From contig NZ_JARHUI010000004.1 of the NCBI RefSeq assembly GCF_029222925.1, forward strand, positions 248,001-312,000: a stretch of 64,000 nucleotides of DNA. The letters are read 5' to 3'. The DNA is from Algoriphagus sp. CAU 1675 (GTDB lineage: Bacteria > Bacteroidota > Bacteroidia > Cytophagales > Cyclobacteriaceae). This document shows, piece after piece, positions 17,270 through 25,808 of this stretch. Each line of letters opens with the position of its first letter. Position 1 is the first letter of the stretch. The notes beneath the pieces are model-generated. The model made no database searches, was not told where the DNA came from, and saw nothing but the letters and a program-made list of their open reading frames with translations. The translations under genes and the position numbers were made by a program.

Positions 17270-18586
17270 ATGAAATTCTCCCACTCAATTTGGCTCTTAG
17301 CTTTAGGAGCTTTTGCCTGCACACAAACAGAAACCTTTCAGGTCAGTACTGAAATAACCAAATGGCAAGGAAACAAGACCGGAGCCATCTCAGTCACCTA
17401 TGATGATGGGATCGTCAATCAGCTTACCATTGCCAAACCCATTATGGACAGTCTTGGATTGCCGGCTACCTTTTACATCATTACGGGGAAAGTCGAAGGC
17501 TCAGGAAAAGGAAAATTCATTGGAAGAGATCCACAGGAAATTATTGCAGAAACAGCCCAAACCCCTACTGATTCAAGCAATTTCTTTGAGCGAGCTTCCC
17601 TGATTGCATTCACAGGAACCTCAGAAGCCGAAGATTATCATGCCCGGGTTGGATCTCTATTCGAACAAGGCAAAATATCCGAAGCTTATGCCCTAATTGA
17701 CGAAGGATATGAAAAAATCCGAAAAGGGACCATGAAAAATACCGACGATGTGGTTTTTCACAATAATGTCGAAGACACTACATCTTGGGATCTCTATCGG
17801 TCCTATTCAGCGCAAGGTCATGAAATAGCCTCCCATACCGTAACCCATCCCCGACTTGCCGTGTTGGATGAAATCAACATGCTCTATGAATTGGAGCAAA
17901 GTAAGGCCGACTTATTAAAAAACATTGGTCCAGAATCCACCTTCTCTGCAGAAGGGCCGTATGGAACCGAAAATGAACGCGTCATGGAATACGCACACAA
18001 AATCTACCCTTCGCTTCGAAATCGAATGCCTGAAGAATGGCTGGAAGAGATCAATAGAGGTTCTTCCATGACTCCGGGAGAATCCGACAAAGAGTACGTT
18101 CAATGGCAACGAGGACCATTGACTAAAATAGGAATAGGACAGATGAAAGCTTGGGTAGATACAGTTCTTTCCCATGACAACAACTGGTTGGTATTGGTTT
18201 TCCACGGAGTTGAAAACCTGGGTTGGGAACCCAAATCCAGAAATGAACTGGTGGAATATTTCTCTTACATGAAATCCAATGAGGATAAACTCTGGATCTC
18301 CACCTTCCGAGATGTCACCAAATACCTCCGTGAGCGAAAGGCTACCCAAATCCAAACTGAAGTAAGCGGTGACCAAATTCAGGTCAATCTGAAAACTGAT
18401 CTGGATCCAGACGTATATTTCATCCCCCTGACTCTAAAAACCTACCTTCCAAATGAATGGGGGAAAGCCCAACTCAGCACCGATGATGGCACGAGGGATT
18501 TGGAAGTTCAATCCGATGAAAAAGGAAAATACGTGGTGTATAATTTGAACCCGAGTGGCAGAGGAAGCTTATTAAAAGTTAATTAA
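17270..18586 (+). CDS. Polysaccharide deacetylase-like (NodB) lipoprotein
   Basis: Starting at the ATG at 17270 the protein has a lipoprotein signal ending at GAFAC. The NodB homology domain follows: motif 1 reads SVTYDDG (catalytic and metal Asp) and motif 2 reads ASHTVTHP (metal His pair), separated by an insertion of about 130 residues that is long for the family. Later motifs are less obvious (AEGPYGTENER, VLVFHGVE). The domain removes acetyl groups from N- or O-acetylated glycans. The C-terminal 80 residues look like a beta-sandwich. A longer reading frame begins 90 nt upstream, but that would bury the signal peptide. Confidence 0.82.
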   Translation: MKFSHSIWLLALGAFACTQTETFQVSTEITKWQGNKTGAISVTYDDGIVNQLTIAKPIMDSLGLPATFYIITGKVEGSGKGKFIGRDPQEIIAETAQTPTDSSNFFERASLIAFTGTSEAEDYHARVGSLFEQGKISEAYALIDEGYEKIRKGTMKNTDDVVFHNNVEDTTSWDLYRSYSAQGHEIASHTVTHPRLAVLDEINMLYELEQSKADLLKNIGPESTFSAEGPYGTENERVMEYAHKIYPSLRNRMPEEWLEEINRGSSMTPGESDKEYVQWQRGPLTKIGIGQMKAWVDTVLSHDNNWLVLVFHGVENLGWEPKSRNELVEYFSYMKSNEDKLWISTFRDVTKYLRERKATQIQTEVSGDQIQVNLKTDLDPDVYFIPLTLKTYLPNEWGKAQLSTDDGTRDLEVQSDEKGKYVVYNLNPSGRGSLLKVN

Positions 18587-18602
18587 GACTGGTTTAATTA
18601 AT

Positions 18603-18642
18603 AAAAAAGGGGATGGGTTTATTGAAAGCCCATCCCCTTTTT
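18603..18642. terminator. Bidirectional terminator
   Basis: Long stem AAGGGGATGGGTT / AAGCCCATCCCCTT (one G-U), short loop, A-run and T-run on either side. It ends the deacetylase gene and the convergent amidohydrolase gene. Confidence 0.92.
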
Positions 18643-18657
18643 AACTTATAAATAATC

Positions 18658-19734
18658 CTAATCCAACTGGATTTTAAACCATTTGACGGCATTGTGAAAA
18701 TAGATTTTATCAATCACCTCTTTTGGAAGCTGCAAGCCCTGAAATGAGCCATTCACCACAGGGTCTTCCATCCATTCTTCGGTTGCGAAATACTTCCAAT
18801 CTTGCTCCCAAGTCTTTTTTGCTCGCTCTTTCACAACTGCATCATCGGAGTTTTGAGCAATGGCCAAATCCGTTCCATAGATCAATCTATCCTGATACCG
18901 AATCATAAAATCCCGAACCCTTTGCCGGTCTTTTTGGCTCTGGAACTGCAAATGACCGATTCGGGCCGCCATGTCCACAGCCATATTTGGAAACCGGTCC
19001 AATCGTCGAGCCAATTCATCCACATCCCACTCTACACTTCCCAAATGGGCTCCAACAAACCTGATTTCAGGAAACTTTGACAACAAATTGTCCCTCGCCT
19101 CAATCTGTTGTTCATAGGAAGGATATTCTGGGTGAAGGTACATATGATACTCCGGGTGCTCCTTGAAATAACTTCTGTCGTTGTTTACGGTCATTTCTTC
19201 CAAGGGTAGCCAGCAGTTTTTGGGCTCTCCCAAATGGGCCATCAGGGTTTTGTCCTTTTCCAGTAAAAACTGGAAAATCGGTTCCAGTCTTGGATGGTCT
19301 GCCATGATGAAATTTCCATTTTCATCTTTATAAGTCATTCCAATGTTTTTCCAGATTTTGATTCCTAGTGCTCCTTGTTCAAGGGAGTTTTCAATCCTGG
19401 AAATTTCCTTTTCAGCCCAGTTGGGGTCATTCCAACCTTCCAGGGAAATCGTGGACAGAAAGTCCAAATGGTCTGGATTTTTTGACTTTTGATGGACTGC
19501 CAATCTCAATTGCTCAGAAATATCAGGATAACCGGGAGCATCCACATTCACATCAAGAAGAAAGAAATTAGAGGAAATGGCCGCCTCAGCCAAGGCAGTA
19601 CTTTCGGAATTATGATGGGTATGGGTGTCAATCTTCTTTACTTTCAAAAAATCACCCATTTCATAATAGGCGGGTTGGGAATGAAATAGACCGGTCATTG
19701 CTTGAATCAGCAAAGGAAATAACAGATGTATCAT
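18658..19734 (-). CDS. Amidohydrolase-2 family metal-dependent hydrolase, exported
   Basis: A TIM-barrel hydrolase with metal ligands KIDTHTHHN (HxH), a lysine region GIKIWKN, AHLGE, VGAHLGS and the catalytic Asp in LIYGTDL. The substrate is unknown. Related enzymes act on lactones, carboxylic acids (as decarboxylases) or amides. I start it at 19734 (MIHLLFPLLIQ, a signal-like segment) rather than 111 nt upstream, because a good divergent promoter at 19758-19788 places the transcript start between the two candidates. It is divergent from a small monooxygenase gene, with which it may share control. Confidence 0.82.
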   Translation of the reverse strand: MIHLLFPLLIQAMTGLFHSQPAYYEMGDFLKVKKIDTHTHHNSESTALAEAAISSNFFLLDVNVDAPGYPDISEQLRLAVHQKSKNPDHLDFLSTISLEGWNDPNWAEKEISRIENSLEQGALGIKIWKNIGMTYKDENGNFIMADHPRLEPIFQFLLEKDKTLMAHLGEPKNCWLPLEEMTVNNDRSYFKEHPEYHMYLHPEYPSYEQQIEARDNLLSKFPEIRFVGAHLGSVEWDVDELARRLDRFPNMAVDMAARIGHLQFQSQKDRQRVRDFMIRYQDRLIYGTDLAIAQNSDDAVVKERAKKTWEQDWKYFATEEWMEDPVVNGSFQGLQLPKEVIDKIYFHNAVKWFKIQLD

Positions 19735-19757
19735 AGTTTGGGTGATTTTGGGATCAT

Positions 19758-19788
19758 TCAATTTATCATTCAGGTGCAAAACTTCAAA
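19758..19788 (-). promoter_or_regulatory. Promoter of the amidohydrolase gene
   Basis: Read on the minus strand: TTTG, exactly 19 nt, TAAATTGA. This matches TTTG-N19-TAnnTTTG except at the last two positions. The expected start is about 18 nt before the ATG. Confidence 0.55.
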
Positions 19789-19794
19789 CCATTT

Positions 19795-19825
19795 TTTGTA
19801 CAATACCCTAAACAGGGTAAATTCA
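19795..19825 (+). promoter_or_regulatory. Promoter of the ABM monooxygenase gene
   Basis: TTTG at 19795-19798, exactly 19 nt, then TAAATTCA at 19818-19825. The last two bases depart from consensus. The start of transcription would be near 19830, about 27 nt before the ATG. Confidence 0.5.
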
Positions 19826-19845
19826 TCTACCCCCAAGTTGTACAA
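19796..19845. promoter_or_regulatory. Operator cluster: two TTGTACAA palindromes and an inverted repeat
   Basis: Two identical palindromes TTGTACAA (19796-19803, 19838-19845) lie 42 bp apart, about four helical turns. Between them is a perfect inverted repeat TACCCT-AAAC-AGGGTA (19804-19819), exactly in the spacer of the plus-strand promoter. A repressor could bridge the outer sites or block the inner one. No regulator gene is adjacent. Confidence 0.5.
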
Positions 19846-19856
19846 AAGAAAAGCCT

Positions 19857-20171
19857 ATGTTTATTGCAGTCTATTCGTTTAAAGTAAAACCCGGTGAAGA
19901 AGACACCTTTATTGAAGCATGGAAGGCACTTACAGAGCTAATTTATAAACACAAGGGAAGTCGGGGTTCAAGATTACACTTATCTTCAAAAAACACCTAC
20001 ATAGGGTATGCTAAATGGCCTGACAGGGAAACTTGGCAAAGTCTTAAAACACTACCCATAGAAGCAGAAGTCTTGAGAAAAAAACTAGGAGAAAGCTGTG
20101 AGGAAATCACTACTGTTTATGAAATGGAAGTAGTGGAAGATCTTCTAAAAGACAAGGTCTTCGATTCCTGA
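19857..20171 (+). CDS. Antibiotic biosynthesis monooxygenase (ABM) domain protein
   Basis: A 104-residue ferredoxin-like alpha/beta barrel protein: FIAVYSFKVKPGEEDTFIEAW at the N-terminus and a closing strand TTVYEMEVVEDL, the usual ABM pattern. Family members are dimeric and include cofactor-free quinol monooxygenases, heme-degrading enzymes and proteins of unknown role. No Cys or His specific to one subgroup is obvious. It is divergent from the amidohydrolase gene, with an operator-rich spacer, so both may belong to one response to a small molecule. It converges on the Pycsar-like gene with an 8-nt gap. Confidence 0.8.
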   Translation: MFIAVYSFKVKPGEEDTFIEAWKALTELIYKHKGSRGSRLHLSSKNTYIGYAKWPDRETWQSLKTLPIEAEVLRKKLGESCEEITTVYEMEVVEDLLKDKVFDS

Positions 20172-20179
20172 ATAAGAAA

Positions 20180-20767
20180 TCAAGCAAAGAGCTGTAGTAA
20201 AAATGCAACCACGCCAATGATCAACCCGATCATAAAAACTTGGTAAGCATGCCGAAGCAACTTGTATTTATGGTTGAGAACCATACTTTGATAATACAGG
20301 GAAGTTGACATTTGCTCCATGATTTCGGCCTTGGAGGTCATAACTTTCTCAAGCTCTCCCAAATACTCTTCCTTGGTGAAATTGGATACAGATCCAAAAA
20401 ATATCACCGAATTCTTACTGTTTGGATTGGTGGATTTGCCAACAATTTTTGGTTTGGCGGCCTGTACCGCCAAAATCGTCGAGCTCAAACAGGTCAATAA
20501 AAAAGAAATCAAAGGAATCAGCATCAACAGGTCAGCCATATCCAACTGGTTGGAAACAGAACCATAACCTACAAGTGCCACCATGGAAGAAATCACCAAA
20601 GCATTGATGCTAATAATGATATTTGCCTTATTGTCGGCAATTTTAAGTAGCTGGGAATTATTATTAAAAGTAACCCTGTAGAAAGTTTGCCTTTCTCTTG
20701 ACGTCTTTTCTATTTCTCTGTTCTGAAAAGCCTGCTCGTTCATAGAAGCTAGTGGTTTGTAAAACAA
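20180..20767 (-). CDS. Pycsar-type membrane effector (PycTM/DUF5706-like), without cyclase
   Basis: A 195-residue membrane protein with the family hallmark ADNKANIIISINA at residues 44-56, where the conserved block runs straight into the first membrane helix (49-69). A second helix lies at about 79-103 and a third at about 175-194, with a charged cytoplasmic segment between. Proteins of this type are effectors of Pycsar anti-phage systems, in which a pyrimidine cyclase makes cCMP or cUMP to trigger membrane damage. No cyclase gene is adjacent here, so defence function is not shown. The start may be the ATG at 20767 or Met9 at 20743. Confidence 0.72.
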   Translation of the reverse strand: MFYKPLASMNEQAFQNREIEKTSRERQTFYRVTFNNNSQLLKIADNKANIIISINALVISSMVALVGYGSVSNQLDMADLLMLIPLISFLLTCLSSTILAVQAAKPKIVGKSTNPNSKNSVIFFGSVSNFTKEEYLGELEKVMTSKAEIMEQMSTSLYYQSMVLNHKYKLLRHAYQVFMIGLIIGVVAFLLQLFA

Positions 20768-20855
20768 TTTAGTGAATTTTTAATTTGGGAAAAGGGTCTA
20801 GAGTCCTCACCAATCAAAATCAATCAGTAATATCAAACCAAAGGAAGTAAATGTG

Positions 20856-20882
20856 AAAAAGAGCCCAAATTAGGCTCTTTTT
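20856..20882. terminator. Bidirectional terminator
   Basis: AAAAAGAGCC / GGCTCTTTTT stem with a 7-nt loop, usable on both strands. It lies downstream of the Tat-signal gene on the minus strand. Confidence 0.85.
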
Positions 20883-20915
20883 ATCTCTAGATTACAGCAA
20901 TATAAAATTGTAAAA

Positions 20916-21596
20916 TCAACCTCCTGCGAATACATAGGCACATCCATGTTCCTGGGCTCTTCCCAAAGCCCACACACCGGAAGGAACGATCTGGATTCCA
21001 GGCAGTACACCGGCCACCCATTCTTTATAAACTTCTCCGGAATCAGCATTCACTTGTGAAGCTACACCCTGGCTGTAAACTTGAAGAGCCAAATCACATA
21101 CACAGAACATCGCTCCTCTATCCTGTAAATCTTTGATCCCCTGAATTTGGGGTACCGGGAAATCTCCTGGTTTGGGTTCATATACTATATTCCTTAGAGA
21201 AGGCGAGCCTGTTTGCTTATCATTCACTCCAAAAACCTCCCCAAGCTTGTACTTTGACCAAATTTTGTCTTCCAAGGCAAAGGGAATGGCACTATGCCGC
21301 AAAACAGTTACCGCTGTGATATCTGAGTCCGGACTCTCCGTTTGATTATTGGTTAGATAAAAAGCCCAATTCCAAATAATCGGAAAACCGTCATGCGGAG
21401 TGGATCCATCATAGACGATCCTGTGAGAGCCTTTTACTTTATTGAACCAAGCATCGGCTTCATGCAAAACTTTTGTGTTCTTATTGGTGTCTACTCCAAG
21501 GATTGGTTGGGTAAAACCTGTTAGTCCCCCAAGTGCAGAACCCGCTGCAAGAGTTCCAATAAAGTTTCTTCGAGAATTACTATTTGAATTTTTCAT
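20916..21596 (-). CDS. Tat-exported DsrE-like protein
   Basis: The twin-arginine motif SRRNFIGT at residues 8-15 precedes a hydrophobic stretch, so the folded protein should be exported by Tat. The mature part has an alpha/beta pattern (RIVYDGSTPHDGFPIIWNW, VTVLRHSAIPFAL, GAMFCVCDLALQVYS, PSGVWALGRAQEHGCAYVF) that resembles DsrE/DsrF folds and a group of Tat-signal proteins of unknown function. Cys residues in FCVCDL and HGCAYV could be redox-active, but this is inference. At 226 residues it is a single transcription unit between a terminator and a long AT-rich spacer. Confidence 0.7.
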   Translation of the reverse strand: MKNSNSNSRRNFIGTLAAGSALGGLTGFTQPILGVDTNKNTKVLHEADAWFNKVKGSHRIVYDGSTPHDGFPIIWNWAFYLTNNQTESPDSDITAVTVLRHSAIPFALEDKIWSKYKLGEVFGVNDKQTGSPSLRNIVYEPKPGDFPVPQIQGIKDLQDRGAMFCVCDLALQVYSQGVASQVNADSGEVYKEWVAGVLPGIQIVPSGVWALGRAQEHGCAYVFAGG

Positions 21597-21980
21597 AGTG
21601 TATGGGTTTTGTTAGGCAAATTCAAGACTGGATAAAACTGATTTTAAAAGTCCATGAATACTTAATTTAAATAAATGACCCATTAATTCAAATTAATTAT
21701 CTGATTTTCAGTAACTTAAAATTATTTTATACAGCAAAAAATCCATTACCCATATTCAATTTTTAATTTTTCTTTAGTTAAATTCTTTAATTTCAAAAAA
21801 CTATCAATCCATTAATCAACAAAACCTACCTCAAAAAGTCTCTTCATTTAGTCCTAATAAACAATCCAAATTAAATTGGAATAATCCTAATTCAATCCTA
21901 CTTGAAACGCCAATAAAAAAGTGCATTGGCCCAGTTGCTAAACAATACTAGATACCTTGTTCCTGTTCTTAAGTTCCAGC
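21597..21980. other. AT-rich intergenic region with a possible minus-strand promoter
   Basis: About 380 bp without a credible gene. On the minus strand TTTG (21689-21692), 19 nt, TAAATTAA (21662-21669) is a fair Bacteroidota promoter for the Tat-signal gene, with a 5' UTR of some 60 nt. A short imperfect palindrome TCCAA-N6-TTGGA (21865-21880) is the only other structure seen. There is no strong terminator after the radical SAM gene. Confidence 0.4.
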
Positions 21981-24155
21981 TTAAAAAACCAAAAGCCCCT
22001 GTTCCCTCAAGATATCCCAAACCTCAGATTCCACTAATTCTGAAAAGTCCTCAAATTTCTTTTCATAGTCCTCACGAATTGACTTTAAATTCTGAAGAGG
22101 CTTTAAATAATTTACTTCCGCCAACATTTCAGCGAGCCATATTCCAAGTTCCAAGGGAAGTTCCATCGCAAAATCCTCCTTCTTCCCTGAAAAAATAAGT
22201 TCCGAAATACCCTCATGTTCTAAAATCTGTATTTCGGGCAGCTCCCCAATCCAGAGTATACGCTGCTGATCCTTGTATTGAACAGGCATTTCTCGTTGGA
22301 TTTCCTTGGATATATAATTTTTAGGGATGGATGTTGGGGGAACCTTGATGTCAAACCAGTTTTTCAGGGGAATATCAAAACCCACCCCGTGCATGTAATT
22401 GAACAGGGATTTTCTCAAACCTTCTCCATAAAGTCCGTGATCTGCACCCGATGGATCCAAATGAGGAAGTTCGTTGTTCGCAAATGATCCCAGCTCAGAA
22501 ATTTGACTGATCACTCCAAATGATTGGGGATCCAAACCAACAGGGCTGTGAGCGGTCATTGCAAAGCGGTGCCAAAAACCCGACTGCAAGACTCCCGTAT
22601 CAAAAAGTTGACGAACCATCTCCAAAGAATCAATGGTTTCCTGTGCAGTCTGAGTAGGAAAACCATACATCAAATAGGCATGAACCATTATCCCCGCTTG
22701 GGTAAAATGATTGCAAACCCGAGCTACTTGCCCTACGGTCACCCCTTTCTTAATCAAAGCCAAAAGCCGATCAGAAGCAACCTCCAAACCTCCTGAAACC
22801 GCTATGCACCCAGATCGATGCAGCAGTCTACAGAGATCACCGGTAAAACTGCTTTCAAAACGGATATTGGTCCACCAAACCACAGAAATCCCTCTTCTCA
22901 AAATCTCAATAGCCAAATCCCGCATCAGAGCAGGTGGGGCCGCCTCATCTACAAAATGAAATCCATTATTCCCTGTCTGAGCTATAATCTCCTCAATCCG
23001 ATCACAAAGAATGGAGGCGTTGATGGGTTCATAGCGCTGAATATAATCTAAGGAAATATCACAAAAGGTGCATTTCCCCCAGTAGCAGCCATGAGCAAGT
23101 GTCAGTTTGTTCCATCTACCGTCACTCCAAAGGCGGTGCATGGGGTTTGCTACCTCAATTACTGACAAGTATTCCCGGAGTGGCAAATCACTGTAATCAG
23201 GAGTCCCTGTTTCTCGCTGGGGCACATCCTTAACCGCTGAATTGTTCAAAAACTTTACCTCGCCCTTCATTCGAACAAAAGTCCTCTTCAATTCCTGAAG
23301 CTCTCTGTCCCCACTCAAATACTCCAACAACAAGCGAATAGGCGCCTCTCCATCATCCAGCAAAATGAAATCCACGAAGTCAAAAACCCGTGTTTCCTTC
23401 AGAGAGCGAAGTTCTGTATTGGGGTAGCCCCCTCCCATCCAAAGCTTGATTTGAGGATGATTTGATTTGAGATATTGTCCGCACTTCAAGGCTCCATAAA
23501 GATTTCCCGGAAAAGGATCTGAAAAAGCAACGGATTCCGGTTTCCATAGCCTGATTTTCTCTTCCAGAATTTCACACATCATCCGGTCAATCATTCCAGA
23601 GGGTTCCATCAGTGCTTCATGCAGTTCGTCAAAAGAATTGGCTGATAAGGCCAAGGATTCAGCATATCGACTAAATCCAAATTTGGGATCTATAGCTTCC
23701 TTTATCAGATCACTTAAATCCTCCAAATAAAGAGTAGCCAGATAGCGTCCTCTATCCCGGATCCCCATCGTCCCAAAGGCCCATTCCAGATCATCCAATT
23801 GCTCAAATCGGCTTGCTTCCGGAAGGTAATCCTCTTCGGAAATCCTGTAAGCCAAAGTTGGATTTTTATCCTGCAAAAATGAGATAACCGAGTCTATAGT
23901 TTGCAAATACCTGTTTCTCAGACGGAAAATCCTGGCAGAATTTTCAGACAGTTCACCAGTCTTCTCCCCCACTTCTTGAAATACCTGTGTCAATCCCTTT
24001 TTGGAAAAAAGGCGAAGAATCACTTCAATGCCCAAGTCCATTTGCCTGGAAGAATACCCAAGTGTATTTAGATACCCTTTCAGGTAGGCTGTCGCCGGAT
24101 AGGGTGTATTGAGTTGGGTAAATGGGGGCGTGATGAAAAGTACTTTGGTTTCCAA
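21981..24155 (-). CDS. B12-binding-domain radical SAM protein
   Basis: A 724-residue protein with an N-terminal B12-binding-like Rossmann region (VLFITPPFTQLNTPYPA at the start, then WMGGGYPNTELRSLKE and DFILLDDGEAPIRLL) followed by a radical SAM domain whose cluster motif is CYWGKCTFCDIS (CxxxCxxC). SAM-domain strands follow (FHFVDEAAPP, VVWWTNIRFE, GCIAVSGGLEVAS, AYLMYGFPTQT). The substrate is unknown. Such proteins carry out methylations or rearrangements on lipids or natural products. The start is uncertain: I use a TTG that gives METKVLFITPP, the usual beginning of homologues. A TTG 27 nt upstream is the alternative. No biosynthetic neighbours are present. Confidence 0.8.
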   Translation of the reverse strand: METKVLFITPPFTQLNTPYPATAYLKGYLNTLGYSSRQMDLGIEVILRLFSKKGLTQVFQEVGEKTGELSENSARIFRLRNRYLQTIDSVISFLQDKNPTLAYRISEEDYLPEASRFEQLDDLEWAFGTMGIRDRGRYLATLYLEDLSDLIKEAIDPKFGFSRYAESLALSANSFDELHEALMEPSGMIDRMMCEILEEKIRLWKPESVAFSDPFPGNLYGALKCGQYLKSNHPQIKLWMGGGYPNTELRSLKETRVFDFVDFILLDDGEAPIRLLLEYLSGDRELQELKRTFVRMKGEVKFLNNSAVKDVPQRETGTPDYSDLPLREYLSVIEVANPMHRLWSDGRWNKLTLAHGCYWGKCTFCDISLDYIQRYEPINASILCDRIEEIIAQTGNNGFHFVDEAAPPALMRDLAIEILRRGISVVWWTNIRFESSFTGDLCRLLHRSGCIAVSGGLEVASDRLLALIKKGVTVGQVARVCNHFTQAGIMVHAYLMYGFPTQTAQETIDSLEMVRQLFDTGVLQSGFWHRFAMTAHSPVGLDPQSFGVISQISELGSFANNELPHLDPSGADHGLYGEGLRKSLFNYMHGVGFDIPLKNWFDIKVPPTSIPKNYISKEIQREMPVQYKDQQRILWIGELPEIQILEHEGISELIFSGKKEDFAMELPLELGIWLAEMLAEVNYLKPLQNLKSIREDYEKKFEDFSELVESEVWDILREQGLLVF

Positions 24156-24312
24156 AATGTCGTAGAAAATTAGGGTGATCAAAGTTCGGAAAGATTATGG
24201 GAAAAATTACCATTGGATTAAAAACCCAATTAAACCTAATCAGGAAAGAACAGCCTCTATTTGGTGAGTGGGAAATAAATTGACCATCTTTGAAGCGTTC
24301 TAATTAAGTACC

Positions 24313-24771
24313 ATGAGCAATAACGATATCCTCCGAACCCTACGCTATACTTTTGACTTCAATGATTTTGAAATGATCGACATCTTTGGATTGGGAGGAT
24401 TGGAAGTTACCCGTCCTGAAGTCAGCGACTGGCTCAAAAAAGAAGAAGATCCGGAATTCAAGCCAATTTACGACAAGCAGCTTGCTGTATTCTTAAATGG
24501 CTTAATCATTTTGAAAAGGGGTAAAAAGGATGATCAGATTCCCCAGCCCGAAAAATCCCTGAATAACAACCTCATCCTTAGAAAGCTTAAAATTGCCCTC
24601 AACCTAAAAGAAGAGGATATGCTTGCCATATTTGCCAACAGAAACTTCCGGATAAGCAGGCATGAACTGAGCGCATTTTTCAGAAAACCCTCCCAACCCC
24701 AATACAGGGAGTGCAAGGATCAGATTTTAAGGAATTTCCTACAGGGACTTCAAATGAAACATAGGCCATAG
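24313..24771 (+). CDS. DUF1456 (YehS-like) protein
   Basis: Two tandem helical repeats of about 70 residues. Repeat 1 has NDILRTLRYTFDFNDFEMIDIF, VSDWLKKEEDPEF and LAVFLNGLIILKRG. Repeat 2 has NNLILRKLKIALNLKEEDMLAIF, LSAFFRKPSQPQYREC and LRNFLQGLQ. This is the full DUF1456 pattern found in E. coli YehS (about 155 residues). The function is not established. A possible promoter with one mismatch and long spacing (TTTG, 21 nt, CATCTTTG) lies 16-50 nt upstream. Confidence 0.88.
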   Translation: MSNNDILRTLRYTFDFNDFEMIDIFGLGGLEVTRPEVSDWLKKEEDPEFKPIYDKQLAVFLNGLIILKRGKKDDQIPQPEKSLNNNLILRKLKIALNLKEEDMLAIFANRNFRISRHELSAFFRKPSQPQYRECKDQILRNFLQGLQMKHRP

Positions 24772-24871
24772 CCCCTTCCATCACTTCTAAATTCAAGTAT
24801 TCTATTTTCTGGTAGTTGGGCAGTTGGATTTTGGTATATTAATACTCCTATTCCGCATAAACCCTTTAACC

Positions 24872-25762
24872 ATGAAAAAACTCAACAAAGAAGACATTCC
24901 ACAGGAAGTCTTTGACCTCTATGACTATTACGCACACAACAAGCTCGATAGAAGAACTTTTGTAGAAAAGCTTTCAGCCTACACTGCAGGTGGGATTACT
25001 CTCACTACATTGATGAGTACCATGATGCCGGATTATGTCACTACGGCAACAATCCTTCCGGATGACAAACGGCTTCAAAGCTCCGATTACATTTTTTATA
25101 ACTCTCCCAAAGGAGGAGGAGAAATCAGGGGACTACTCTCTAAGCCTGCTGGAACAAATGGAAAAGTCCCGGGCATTGTTGTGGTTCATGAAAACAGAGG
25201 TCTAAACCCTTACATTGAAGATGTAGGTAGAAGATGTGCTGTTGCAGGTTTTATTTCCCTTGCTCCTGATGCCCTGTGGCCTCTAGGCGGCTATCCTGGA
25301 AATGATGATGAAGGCCGTGAAATGCAGCGAAATAGAACCCGTGAGGAAATGTTGGAGGATTTCATAGCAGCTTATGAATACCTAAAGAACCATCCTGATT
25401 GTGACGGGAATGTAGGTGTGGTAGGATTCTGCTTTGGGGGTTGGATTTCCAATATGATGGCTGTAAAAATTCCTGATTTAGGTGCTGCTGTACCATTTTA
25501 CGGAGGGCAACCCACCACAGAAGAAGCAGCACAAATCAAGGCTCCACTCATGATCCAATACGCCGGTTTGGATGAACGTGTAAATGCCGGATGGCCAGCA
25601 TACGAAGAAGCTTTAAAAGCCAATGGAGTCAGCTATGAAATGTATATGTACCCAGATGTGAATCATGGATTCCATAACAATACCACACCACGCTATGATG
25701 AGGCTGCTGCCAACTTAGCATGGGAAAGAACCATTGCTTTCTTCAAGAAGAATCTGAAATAA
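24872..25762 (+). CDS. Dienelactone hydrolase family protein
   Basis: An alpha/beta hydrolase with the DLH triad: nucleophile Cys in GFCFGG, Asp in GLDERV and His in NHGFHN. The VVHENRGLNPYIEDVGRR segment is also typical. The N-terminal 50 residues contain DRRTFVEKLSAYTAGGITLTTLMS, a hydrophobic segment as seen in exported or membrane-tethered family members. Substrates of such homologues are carboxylic esters or lactones and are not known here. I start at the ATG giving MKKLNKEDIPQEV, as in homologues, instead of one 48 nt upstream. Confidence 0.87.
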   Translation: MKKLNKEDIPQEVFDLYDYYAHNKLDRRTFVEKLSAYTAGGITLTTLMSTMMPDYVTTATILPDDKRLQSSDYIFYNSPKGGGEIRGLLSKPAGTNGKVPGIVVVHENRGLNPYIEDVGRRCAVAGFISLAPDALWPLGGYPGNDDEGREMQRNRTREEMLEDFIAAYEYLKNHPDCDGNVGVVGFCFGGWISNMMAVKIPDLGAAVPFYGGQPTTEEAAQIKAPLMIQYAGLDERVNAGWPAYEEALKANGVSYEMYMYPDVNHGFHNNTTPRYDEAAANLAWERTIAFFKKNLK

Positions 25763-25779
25763 GAATACTTAAAACGATT

Positions 25780-25808
25780 AAAGGGGAATTTCTTCCCCTT
25801 TCTTTTTT
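25780..25808. terminator. Rho-independent terminator
   Basis: AAAGGGGAA / TTCCCCTTT stem, TTTC loop, then CTTTTTTT. It is placed between the convergent dienelactone hydrolase and aldo/keto reductase genes. Confidence 0.88.

Noticed and set aside
21926-22198. 90-codon plus-strand frame at the end of the radical SAM gene
   Set aside because: Mostly antisense to a well-supported coding region, with no recognisable domain. Treated as a shadow frame.
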